6,669 bases of DNA from Lachnospiraceae bacterium (GCA_021200345.1 JAJQGR010000268.1:1-6669), one strand, 5' to 3'. Positions 1 to 6,548 are shown, counted from the first letter of the stretch. The notes: generated from the sequence alone by a model not told the origin. Program-made: numbers and translations.

Positions 1-717
1 TCTGTTGCTGTGGAGAGCCTGTTTAACTACTTCTTAATCAGGGTGGTCCCCTATGTGAATTCCCGGCCGTCCTCCGATCCGTTTCTGGGTCGCTGCTCCA
101 ACTGTCCGCCGCTGATTGTGGGGCAGGATATTTCCGAGAGGGACTTAAAACGGGCCATGGCGGCCTACTACGCCAATATTGAGACCATTGACAGGCAGTA
201 TGGAGAGATTCTGGACTGCCTGGTTGATGCGGGTGAAAATCCGGACGACTGGGTGATCATTTATACCACCGACCATGGGGAGATGCTGGGAGAGCATTCC
301 ATCTGGGAGAAACAGCGCTTCTATGAGGGAAGCGTCAGGATCCCGATGATGATCAGATATCCGGTGAAATTTCAACCGGGGCGCTGTGACCGGAATGTGA
401 ATCTGATTGATATTTATGCTACGCTTTGTGATCTGTGCGGTCTGACCGCGCCTTGTGAGGTGGAGAGCCGCAGTCTGACCGGCCTGATGGCGGGGCAAAC
501 TCAGGGCTGGGACAATGAGACGGCTTCCCAGTATCATGGCAAAAATCTGATGATTAAGAGAGATGATCTGAAATATCACTGGTATCTGGAAGATCAGAGT
601 GAGATCCTTTTTGATCTTTGCCGGGATCCGCTGGAAAATCAGAATTTTGCTTCCGACCCGGCTTATGCCGCGGATATGGCCTATTTCCGGGCGCAAAGGA
701 AGAATTACAAATTTTAA
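1..717 (+). CDS. Sulfatase-family hydrolase, C-terminal part (5' end outside window)
   Basis: The frame is open from the first base to the TAA at 715-717, so this is the last 238 codons of a longer gene. The GTG at 10 is not a credible start because no ribosome binding site precedes it and the family needs an upstream N-terminal domain. Counting from base 1, a sulfatase-type core is visible: an AYYANIE segment near residues 52-58, then the metal-binding Asp91-His92 in a TTDHGEMLGEH block, then Lys104 in WEKQRFYEGS, followed by RIPMMIRYP. These match the second half of the alkaline phosphatase/sulfatase fold, nearest to choline-sulfatase or arylsulfatase-like proteins. The C-terminus (LFDLCRDPLENQN) is the usual sulfatase tail. 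The catalytic Cys/Ser that becomes formylglycine lies outside the window, so activity and substrate cannot be judged; a phosphonate or phosphate ester hydrolase is an alternative. Residues 5-45, including a Cys pair, look less family-typical. The gene ends 27 bases before the ABC exporter pair, with no terminator seen between. Confidence 0.88.
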   Translation, partial: SVAVESLFNYFLIRVVPYVNSRPSSDPFLGRCSNCPPLIVGQDISERDLKRAMAAYYANIETIDRQYGEILDCLVDAGENPDDWVIIYTTDHGEMLGEHSIWEKQRFYEGSVRIPMMIRYPVKFQPGRCDRNVNLIDIYATLCDLCGLTAPCEVESRSLTGLMAGQTQGWDNETASQYHGKNLMIKRDDLKYHWYLEDQSEILFDLCRDPLENQNFASDPAYAADMAYFRAQRKNYKF

Positions 718-744
718 AAGGCTTTAAAGGAGAGTACCATACCA

Positions 745-2523
745 ATGGAGCAGAAAAAGTTTTCGCTGGTTCCTTATTTACTGAAATATAAATGGAGTTA
801 CCTGATCGGTATTATCCTGCTGTTGCTGGTGGATCTGGCAAGTCTGTATGTGCCTCAGTACATCGGAGAGATCATTGACGGGCTTTCCGCTCAGGCACTG
901 GATATGCAGGGAGTAAGGCTTCTGATTCTGAAGCTCTTCGCAGCTGGCGTGGTGATGGCAGTGGGGAGGTTTGGCTGGAGATATTTCATTGTGGGATCCT
1001 CCAGGGATGTGGAGTATGATCTGCGAAATGATATGTTTCAGCATCTGGAAACCTTATCGGCCAAATACTTTAATTCCCATAAGACCGGGGATCTGATGGC
1101 TCATTTTACCAATGACTTACAGGCGGTGCGTCAGGCAGTGGGCATGAGTGTGGTGACGGCCTTCGACGCGGTAGGCATGACCATCATGGTGCTGGTGAAG
1201 ATGGTATTGTATGTGAATCTGGGTCTGACAGTGGTGGCCGCGGTACCGTTGACAGCGGTAGCGGTAGGCTGCTATTTTTTTGGGAAAGCCATGAAAAAGT
1301 GCCAGATTGAAAGGCAGAACGCTTTTTCTTATCTGTCGGATAAGGTACAGGAGAGCTTATCCGGCATCCGGGTGGTGAAGGCTTTTGTGCAGGAGGAAAA
1401 GGATTTTGATTCCTTTGAGGAAGCCAATGAGAAAAACATGGAAAAGAATCTGGCGGTGGTGAAGCTTCGGGCCATCTTTGGACCGGCGCTGGACGCCATC
1501 ACCGGCATCAGCATTGTGCTGACGCTTCTGGTGGGAGGACGGATGGTGCTTTCCGGCACCATTTCCATTGGCCAGTTTGTGACCTTTAATTCTTATATCA
1601 ATATGCTGGTCTGGCCCATGATTGCCTGCGGCGATTGTATCAATACCTTTACCCAGGCGTCCGCGGCGCTAAAGAGAATTGGTATGATTTTTGCCGAGCA
1701 GCCGGACATTGTGGACATGATCCCCGAGGAGCTGCAGGGAAAGGATCTTCACATTCAGGGCGAAATCGAACTGAAAGATCTGACCTTTACCTATCCTGAC
1801 GGTACGGAACCGGTGCTGAAGGATGTGAATATGAAGGTGAAGGCCGGGGAAATGCTGGGAATTTTAGGACGGACAGGCAGCGGCAAATCCAGTCTGGCGG
1901 ATCTGCTTTTGCGTGTCTATGATTGTGAAAAGGGCGAGCTTTTGCTGGACGGAAGACCTATCACGGATTATCCGCTGGCGGTGCTGCACAGGGATGTGGC
2001 TTATGTGCCTCAGGATAATTTTCTTTTCTCCGATACTCTGGAGGAAAATATCGCTTTCGGCCTGGAGGAGCGGATCACAGATCATCCTGAAATCAGAAGG
2101 CGGATCCGTCAGGCGGCGTCGGACGCCTGTATTGATGACAACATTATGGAATTTCCCGATCAGTATGAGACCCTGGTGGGGGAAAGGGGCGTGACTCTTT
2201 CCGGAGGACAGAAGCAGAGAAGCTCTATTGCCCGGGCCCTTCTGATGGATGCGGCAATTCTGATTATGGACGATTCTCTGTCTGCGGTGGATACAGATAC
2301 AGAGGATCAGATTCTGGAGAATCTGCTGCGGCTGAGGAAAGGAAAGACAACGATCGTGATTGCCCACAGAATTTCCACCCTGCAGAAAGCGGATCATGTA
2401 GCGGTGTTGACGGATGGGGAGCTGACGGAGTACGGCACCCATGAGGAGCTGATTTCCATGAACGGATTTTATGCGCATATTTATGAGAAGCAGCAGCTGG
2501 AAGAGCAGCTGTCTCAGATGTAG
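745..2523 (+). CDS. ABC exporter half-transporter (membrane + ATPase), degenerate-site subunit
   Basis: This 592-residue protein is a full-length type IV ABC exporter half. About six membrane segments lie near residues 16-37, 59-83, 137-157, 158-180, 250-270 and 274-297. The nucleotide-binding domain follows from about 340: A-loop Tyr350, Walker A GRTGSGKS at 375-382, Q-loop Gln423, a perfect LSGGQ signature at 485-489, Walker B ending at Asp509, and switch His541. The residue after Walker B, normally the catalytic Glu, is Asp510 (LIMDDSLSAVD). That substitution marks the non-catalytic Walker B side of heterodimeric exporters such as TM287/288, LmrCD and BmrCD. ATG 745 is chosen because AAAGGAGAG (726-734) precedes it and the sulfatase stop lies in the same frame just upstream. 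The next gene, 8 bases on, encodes the complementary half. Family knowledge suggests export of drugs or other amphipathic compounds; the actual substrate is unknown. Confidence 0.95.
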   Translation: MEQKKFSLVPYLLKYKWSYLIGIILLLLVDLASLYVPQYIGEIIDGLSAQALDMQGVRLLILKLFAAGVVMAVGRFGWRYFIVGSSRDVEYDLRNDMFQHLETLSAKYFNSHKTGDLMAHFTNDLQAVRQAVGMSVVTAFDAVGMTIMVLVKMVLYVNLGLTVVAAVPLTAVAVGCYFFGKAMKKCQIERQNAFSYLSDKVQESLSGIRVVKAFVQEEKDFDSFEEANEKNMEKNLAVVKLRAIFGPALDAITGISIVLTLLVGGRMVLSGTISIGQFVTFNSYINMLVWPMIACGDCINTFTQASAALKRIGMIFAEQPDIVDMIPEELQGKDLHIQGEIELKDLTFTYPDGTEPVLKDVNMKVKAGEMLGILGRTGSGKSSLADLLLRVYDCEKGELLLDGRPITDYPLAVLHRDVAYVPQDNFLFSDTLEENIAFGLEERITDHPEIRRRIRQAASDACIDDNIMEFPDQYETLVGERGVTLSGGQKQRSSIARALLMDAAILIMDDSLSAVDTDTEDQILENLLRLRKGKTTIVIAHRISTLQKADHVAVLTDGELTEYGTHEELISMNGFYAHIYEKQQLEEQLSQM

Positions 2524-2528
2524 GAGGG
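2521..2528 (+). promoter_or_regulatory. Ribosome binding site overlapping the upstream stop codon
   Basis: TAGGAGGG contains a near-perfect Shine-Dalgarno core (AGGAGG), and its first three bases are the TAG stop of the first ABC subunit. The ATG of the second subunit is at 2532. A ribosome finishing the first gene therefore stops on the initiation site of the second, which supports translational coupling and roughly equal amounts of the two subunits. Confidence 0.85.
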
Positions 2529-2531
2529 CGT

Positions 2532-4313
2532 ATGAGCAGTCTGAATGATGATAAGGTGGAAAACGTATATAAGGGGAATGTCTGGCTGAAGCTGTTTGAA
2601 TATATGAAGCCTCATCTGGGGAGTATGGCTTTTTGCCTGGTGATGGTGCTGGCGCTGACGGCCTTTGACCTGTACCGGCCCATTCTGATCGGAGACGCCA
2701 TTGATCTGTTTGAGCAGAACGGGGAATACGGAAACCTTATGCGCACGGCAGTGATTTACAGCATTGTACTGGCGCTGGGAGTGGCGGCCAACGTGTCCCA
2801 GACCTGGATTCTGCAGAAGACCGGACAGAAGATCATCCTGAAAATGAGACAGGATCTGTATGCCCATGTGCAGTCCTTAAGCCTTCGCTACTTTGACCTG
2901 ACGCCGGTGGGAAAGATTGTCACCCGGGTGACCAACGATGTGGAGGCCATGAATGAAATGTTTTCCGGAATTCTGGTAAATCTGTTCCGGAATATTGTTA
3001 AGATTCTGGGCTATGCGGTTGTCATGCTGGTGTTGGATTTTAAGCTGGCGCTTCTGTCTTTTGTGCTGCTGCCGGTAGTCGTGGTGCTGACGGTGGTGTT
3101 CCGAAAGCTGGCCAGAGAGGCCTACCGGCTGACCAGGACCAGACTGACGGATATCAATACTTTCCTGTCTGAGCATATTTCCGGCATGAAGGTGATCCAG
3201 ATCTTTGGCAGGGAAAAGCGCAAGTTTGAAGAATTTGACGAAAAGAACAGAAAGCTGTACAAGGCTTATTATAAGGAGATGATGGTGTTTGCCATCTTCC
3301 GCCCGGCCACCTATATCCTCCGGATTCTGTCGCTGATGATCGTTTTGTATATCGGCAGCAGGGAGGTGCTGGGAGCGGTGATTACTGTGGGAACTCTCTA
3401 TATTTTTGCCCAGTATATCCAGTCTTTCTTTGAGCCTATTGAGACGCTGGCGGAGCAGTTTTCCACCCTGCAGTCTTCCCTGGCCAGCGCGGAGAAGATT
3501 TTCACCGTGATGGAAGAGGAGCCGTTGGTACAGGAGGATCCGGATCCGGTGATTCTCCCGGAAATCAGAGGCAGAATTGAGTTTGATCATGTATGGTTCG
3601 CGTACGATAATGAGAATTATGTGCTGCGGGATGTATCCTTTGTCATTGAGCCGGGAGAAAAAGTGGCCTTTGTGGGAGCCACCGGCGCGGGCAAGACTTC
3701 TATTTTAAATCTGATCGGCAGATATTATGACATTCAGAAGGGCAGCATTACCATTGATGGGGTGGATATCCGCCGATTGTCCAAAAAGCAGCTGCGGGAA
3801 GCCATCGGCCAGATGCAGCAGGATGTGTTTGTGTTTGAGGGGGACATTGAGTACAATATCCGCCTCCATGATGAGAACATCACCCATGAACAGGTGAAAG
3901 CGGCGGCGGAGTATGTCAATGCTTCCCACTTTATTGAGAAGCTGCCGGGCGGCTATCAGGAACCGGTGATGGAGCGGGGCGCTACCTTCTCAGCGGGAGA
4001 GAGACAGCTGTTAAGCTTTGCCAGAACCCTGGCTCATAATCCCAGCATTCTGGTGATGGATGAGGCAACGGCCAATATTGACACGGAGACAGAGATTCTG
4101 ATTCAGGAAGCATTGGAAAAGCTGATGCAGGGCCGTACCACCATCATGGTGGCTCACCGGCTCTCCACCATTCAGCACGCGGACTGCATCATGGTCATGC
4201 ATAAGGGAAAAATCCGGGAGCGGGGCACCCATCAGGAGCTGCTGGCGCAGAACGGAATTTATAAAAAGCTTTATGAACTGCAGATCCACCATGAGGTGAA
4301 TGCGGCGGGATAA
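2532..4313 (+). CDS. ABC exporter half-transporter (membrane + ATPase), catalytic-site subunit
   Basis: This 593-residue protein is the second half-transporter. Predicted membrane segments lie near residues 32-56, 72-94, 146-168, 170-191, 253-275 and 283-303. The ATPase domain starts near 347: A-loop Tyr358, Walker A GATGAGKT at 382-389, Q-loop Gln430 (MQQD), Walker B ending at Asp510 with catalytic Glu511 (LVMDEATANID), and switch His542. The signature motif is FSAGE (486-490) rather than LSGGQ, so it is degenerate. Combined with the upstream partner, the Walker motifs of this protein plus the partner's LSGGQ would form the one hydrolysing site, while this protein's FSAGE faces the partner's Asp-containing Walker B. 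It resembles the YheH/BmrD or MdlB side of such pairs but lacks any large extra domain. The start at 2532 is fixed by the strong AGGAGG 8 bases upstream of the codon region. The inferred role is ATP-driven efflux at the cytoplasmic membrane; the substrate cannot be read from the sequence. Confidence 0.95.
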   Translation: MSSLNDDKVENVYKGNVWLKLFEYMKPHLGSMAFCLVMVLALTAFDLYRPILIGDAIDLFEQNGEYGNLMRTAVIYSIVLALGVAANVSQTWILQKTGQKIILKMRQDLYAHVQSLSLRYFDLTPVGKIVTRVTNDVEAMNEMFSGILVNLFRNIVKILGYAVVMLVLDFKLALLSFVLLPVVVVLTVVFRKLAREAYRLTRTRLTDINTFLSEHISGMKVIQIFGREKRKFEEFDEKNRKLYKAYYKEMMVFAIFRPATYILRILSLMIVLYIGSREVLGAVITVGTLYIFAQYIQSFFEPIETLAEQFSTLQSSLASAEKIFTVMEEEPLVQEDPDPVILPEIRGRIEFDHVWFAYDNENYVLRDVSFVIEPGEKVAFVGATGAGKTSILNLIGRYYDIQKGSITIDGVDIRRLSKKQLREAIGQMQQDVFVFEGDIEYNIRLHDENITHEQVKAAAEYVNASHFIEKLPGGYQEPVMERGATFSAGERQLLSFARTLAHNPSILVMDEATANIDTETEILIQEALEKLMQGRTTIMVAHRLSTIQHADCIMVMHKGKIRERGTHQELLAQNGIYKKLYELQIHHEVNAAG

Positions 4314-4316
4314 AAG

Positions 4317-4339
4317 CCTTAAACTATATATGGTTAAGG
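4317..4339 (+). repeat. Short inverted repeat just after the ABC pair
   Basis: CCTTAA (4317-4322) and TTAAGG (4334-4339) are perfect complements around an 11-base spacer, beginning 3 bases after the stop of the second ABC gene. It could act as a weak 3'-end hairpin, but the stem is short and AT-rich and no T-run follows, so I do not call it an intrinsic terminator. Its right arm overlaps the left end of the larger palindromic element. Confidence 0.4.
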
Positions 4340-4454
4340 TGTCAAAAGTGGTTCACGGATTGCTTCGCGCTTCGCGCAGCTGTGCATAAGTTCGATTACG
4401 AAAATCACAGATTTTCTATCTCACTTATCCCACAATCCTACAGGAACCATATAT
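4326..4454. repeat. Non-coding palindromic element with 10-bp terminal inverted repeats
   Basis: The ends ATATATGGTT (4326-4335) and AACCATATAT (4445-4454) are perfect inverted repeats, bounding 129 bases. Inside lie further complementary blocks: TGGTTC 4349-4354 with GAACCA 4444-4449, GGATTG 4357-4362 with CAATCC 4433-4438, and ATAAG 4386-4390 with CTTAT 4424-4428. There is a perfect 7-bp hairpin, GAAAATC 4400-4406 with GATTTTC 4410-4416 around an ACA loop. A tandem TTCGCGC repeat at 4364-4377 contains a GCGC-TTC-GCGC mini-hairpin. No credible open reading frame is present. The form fits a small dispersed repeat (MITE- or REP-like) or a structured RNA. Whether it recurs elsewhere in the genome cannot be seen here. 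It is not a standard terminator, since none of the stems is followed by a T-run. Confidence 0.6.
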
Positions 4455-4524
4455 TGAAAATTGTATATTCCGACAAAAACAGTGTATTTTTGAAAAAAGT
4501 TTTGTTATAAATTTAGGAAGACCA

Positions 4525-4553
4525 TTGAAACTTTATTTTACATGTAGTAAAAT
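4525..4553 (+). promoter_or_regulatory. Probable sigma-A-type promoter for ptsHI
   Basis: A -35 box TTGAAA (4525-4530) and a -10 box TAAAAT (4548-4553) are separated by exactly 17 bases. Each box differs from the vegetative consensus by one base. The region upstream (about 4455-4524) is rich in A and T tracts, which could serve as an UP element. Transcription would begin near 4560, giving a leader of about 70 bases before ptsH. No convincing CcpA (cre) operator was found around it. Confidence 0.7.
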
Positions 4554-4567
4554 TAACATACTTATGG

Positions 4568-4593
4568 GGACATGCCTGTTGTGAGATATGTCC
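4568..4593 (+). promoter_or_regulatory. Stem-loop in the ptsH 5' leader
   Basis: GGACAT (4568-4573) pairs perfectly with ATGTCC (4588-4593), and one more G-U pair can be added inside, leaving a 12-base loop. The hairpin would sit close to the 5' end of the mRNA predicted from the promoter at 4525-4553 and well clear of the ribosome binding site. A role in mRNA stability, or as a protein-binding site (it is also an interrupted DNA palindrome), is conceivable. It does not resemble a recognised riboswitch or a LicT/GlcT-type antiterminator with an overlapping terminator. Confidence 0.35.
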
Positions 4594-4614
4594 ACTTTGT
4601 AAAAATATTCATAT

Positions 4615-4620
4615 GGAGGA
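4615..4620 (+). promoter_or_regulatory. Ribosome binding site of ptsH
   Basis: GGAGGA lies 8 bases before the ATG at 4629 and decides the start. An in-frame ATG at 4572 would add 19 residues with no binding site and no family similarity, and would misplace the active-site His away from position 15. Confidence 0.9.
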
Positions 4621-4628
4621 ATAAAAAC

Positions 4629-4892
4629 ATGAAATCTTTTGAGTACACCATCAAGGACGAGATTGGTATCCACGCAAGACCTGCCGGTCTGTTAAATAAG
4701 GAGGCAAAAAAGTACAGCTCCACCGTAACCATTACCCGCGCTGATAATGGCAAGACCGCGGATGTAAAGAAGCTGATGATGCTTTTAGCTCTTGGTGTGA
4801 AGTGCAACGATACCATCACCGTATCCGCTGAGGGAGAGGACGAAGAGGCGGCTGCGGCAGGTCTGGAAGAGTTCTTCAAGGCTAATCTGTAA
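4629..4892 (+). CDS. ptsH: HPr phosphocarrier protein of the PTS
   Basis: This 87-residue protein has the usual HPr length. HPr is the small cytoplasmic carrier that accepts phosphate from Enzyme I and passes it to sugar-specific EIIA domains. The active site IHARPAG is clear and, with the ATG at 4629, the phospho-accepting His falls exactly at position 15, with Arg17 and Pro18 following; this supports the start choice. Alignment by eye with Bacillus subtilis HPr puts a two-residue insertion in the turn near residues 36-40. The regulatory Ser46 equivalent is then Lys48 (VKKLMMLLALG instead of LKSIMGVMSLG). Such a protein should work in sugar transport but should not be phosphorylated by HPr kinase, so it should not serve as the CcpA co-repressor; that is inference. 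ptsI follows 30 bases downstream in an operon. Crh or NPr are unlikely alternatives: Crh lacks His15, and ptsI sits directly alongside. Confidence 0.97.
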   Translation: MKSFEYTIKDEIGIHARPAGLLNKEAKKYSSTVTITRADNGKTADVKKLMMLLALGVKCNDTITVSAEGEDEEAAAAGLEEFFKANL

Positions 4893-4906
4893 ATATCTCT
4901 AAATGG

Positions 4907-4914
4907 AAAGAAGG
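4907..4914 (+). promoter_or_regulatory. Ribosome binding site of ptsI
   Basis: AAAGAAGG, a moderate Shine-Dalgarno sequence, lies 8 bases before a GTG codon at 4923. No in-frame ATG is better placed, so the GTG start is supported. The non-ATG start and imperfect binding site suggest somewhat weaker initiation than for ptsH. Confidence 0.7.
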
Positions 4915-4922
4915 TATTTTCC

Positions 4923-6542
4923 GTGGAAAAAGTAACCGGTCAGAAAATTTTAAACGGCATTGCCATCGGCAAGATCCTTTACTATGTGAAGGCACAGGGC
5001 AATGCGGAGAAGAGGACCATCAGCGATACTGAGGCTGAGGTCGCCCGTTTTGAGGCTGCCAAGGAGACCGCTCAGGAGCAGCTGCAGGTGATTTATGAAA
5101 AGGCTCTGGCGGAGCAGGGAGAGGAGACGGCTCAGCTGTTTGAGGTTCACTCCATGCTGCTGGACGATGATGATTATAAGGATGCCATCCTTGCCAAGAT
5201 CAACGATGACAAGGTAAACGCGGAGTACGCGGTGGCGGCCACCGGCGAGGAGTTTGCCGAGATGTTTGCCAGCATGGAGGATGAGTATTTCCAGGCCAGA
5301 AGTGCTGATATCAGGGATATTTCCACCCGGGTAGTGAATGTGCTTTCCGGGGTACAGGATATGAGTGATCTGGCGGAGCCCTGCATTCTGGTGGCGGTGG
5401 ATTTAGCTCCCAGTGAGACGGTGCAGATGGATACCTCCAAGCTGTTAGCCTTTGTCACAAAGGAAGGCTCCACCAGCTCCCACACCGCGATTTTAGCCCG
5501 CAATATGGGGATTCCGGCGCTGATTAAGACGCCCATTGATGAAAGCTGGAATGGAAAGCTGGGCATCGTGGACGGCGCCGCCCAGACACTGATTATCGAT
5601 CCCGATGAGGCAACTCTGGCGGATTATCAGGCAAAGCAGGCAAAGGAACAGGCGGAGAAAGCCTTACTGCAGGAGCTGAAGGGCAAGGAGACGGTCACCA
5701 AAGCCGGCAGGCATGTAAGGCTGTTCGCCAACATCGGCAGCGTGGCTGATATGGAAGTGGCTAAGAAAAACGATGCCGAGGGCATCGGCTTGTTTAGAAG
5801 TGAGTTTCTGTATCTGAATTCCAATGATTTCCCCACAGAGGAAGAGCAGTTCCAGGCTTATAAGGCTGTAGCGGAAGGCATGGAAGGCAAGGAAGTAGTG
5901 ATCCGTACCCTGGATCTGGGCGCGGACAAGCAGGTGGATTATTTCAACCTGGGCAACGAGGCTAACCCGGCCCTGGGTTACAGAGCGATCCGTATCTGCT
6001 TAGAGCAGCCGGAGATTTTCAAGACCCAGCTTCGTGCACTGTTGAGAGCCAGCGCCTACGGCAATATCGCCATTATGTACCCGATGATCACCTCTGTGGA
6101 GGAAGTGCGGGATATTAAAGAGATTGTGGCTGAAGTAATGGCTGAACTGGATGCGGAAGGCATTGCTTACAATAAGGACATCAAGCAGGGTATCATGATT
6201 GAAACACCGGCTTCCGTTCTGATCAGCGACCTGCTGGCGAAGGAAGTGGATTTCTTCAGCATGGGTACCAACGATCTGACCCAGTACACACTGGCGGTGG
6301 ACCGTCAGAACAATAAACTGGACCGCTTCTACAAGCCTCATCATGAGGCCATTAAGCGGGCCATCAAGATGGTCTGCGACAACGCTCACGCGGCCGGCAT
6401 CTGGGCCGGAATCTGCGGCGAGCTGGGCGCGGATCCGGAGATGAACGAATTCTTCCTTTCCTGCGGCGTGGACGAATTGTCCGTGGCCAGCGGTATGATT
6501 TTGCCGCTGCGCAAGAAGATCAGGGAGTCTGAGATCGGGTGA
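4923..6542 (+). CDS. ptsI: PTS Enzyme I (phosphoenolpyruvate-protein phosphotransferase)
   Basis: This 539-residue cytoplasmic enzyme transfers phosphate from PEP to itself and then to His15 of HPr, the first step of PTS sugar uptake. The order of parts is canonical: an N-terminal HPr-binding helical region (about 5-125), the swivelling phospho-His domain with His187 in STSSHTAILAR, and the C-terminal PEP-binding barrel (about 250-530). In the barrel, Arg292 (LFRSEFLY), Arg328 (IRTLDLGADK), Glu427 (IETPAS), Asp451 (GTNDLTQYTLAVDR) and Cys498 (CGELG) match the Escherichia coli residues Arg296, Arg332, Glu431, Asp455 and Cys502. The protein stops shortly after PLRKKIRESE, about 30 residues before the end of the E. 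coli enzyme, so the last C-terminal segment is absent. All catalytic residues are present and the stop is clean, so I read this as a natural short form rather than damage. It starts at GTG. The preceding ptsH shares its operon. Confidence 0.97.
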   Translation: MEKVTGQKILNGIAIGKILYYVKAQGNAEKRTISDTEAEVARFEAAKETAQEQLQVIYEKALAEQGEETAQLFEVHSMLLDDDDYKDAILAKINDDKVNAEYAVAATGEEFAEMFASMEDEYFQARSADIRDISTRVVNVLSGVQDMSDLAEPCILVAVDLAPSETVQMDTSKLLAFVTKEGSTSSHTAILARNMGIPALIKTPIDESWNGKLGIVDGAAQTLIIDPDEATLADYQAKQAKEQAEKALLQELKGKETVTKAGRHVRLFANIGSVADMEVAKKNDAEGIGLFRSEFLYLNSNDFPTEEEQFQAYKAVAEGMEGKEVVIRTLDLGADKQVDYFNLGNEANPALGYRAIRICLEQPEIFKTQLRALLRASAYGNIAIMYPMITSVEEVRDIKEIVAEVMAELDAEGIAYNKDIKQGIMIETPASVLISDLLAKEVDFFSMGTNDLTQYTLAVDRQNNKLDRFYKPHHEAIKRAIKMVCDNAHAAGIWAGICGELGADPEMNEFFLSCGVDELSVASGMILPLRKKIRESEIG

Positions 6543-6548
6543 GGCGGA

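Noticed and set aside
10..12. GTG at 10 as the start of the sulfatase gene
   Set aside because: The frame is open to the window edge, no binding site precedes it, and the family needs a large N-terminal domain with the catalytic Cys/Ser upstream.
1913..2194. A 93-codon + strand frame within the first ABC ATPase domain
   Set aside because: It overlaps conserved Walker/Q-loop coding sequence in another frame and its translation has no domain.
2877..3590. A 237-codon open frame on the - strand inside the second ABC gene
   Set aside because: It is His/Gln-rich low-complexity translation, has no recognisable family and lies fully antisense to a well-supported ABC exporter gene; it is a codon-bias shadow. 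The same holds for 1864-2478 and 6000-6389 on the - strand.
4400..4416. GAAAATC-ACA-GATTTTC as an intrinsic terminator of the ABC operon
   Set aside because: The stem is AT-rich and is followed by TATCTCAC rather than a T-run; it fits better as an inner hairpin of the palindromic element.
4326..4454. CRISPR array or attachment site in the gap
   Set aside because: There is no series of direct repeats with unique spacers, and no integrase or tRNA gene lies near; the structure is palindromic instead.
4490..4511. TTGAAA (4490) with TATAAA (4506) as a promoter
   Set aside because: The spacer is only 10 bases, too short for sigma-A; the pair at 4525-4553 has the ideal 17-base spacing.
4572..4628. 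An upstream in-frame ATG at 4572 that would lengthen HPr by 19 residues
   Set aside because: It has no ribosome binding site, the added residues do not fit HPr, and the ATG at 4629 has GGAGGA before it and puts the active His at position 15.
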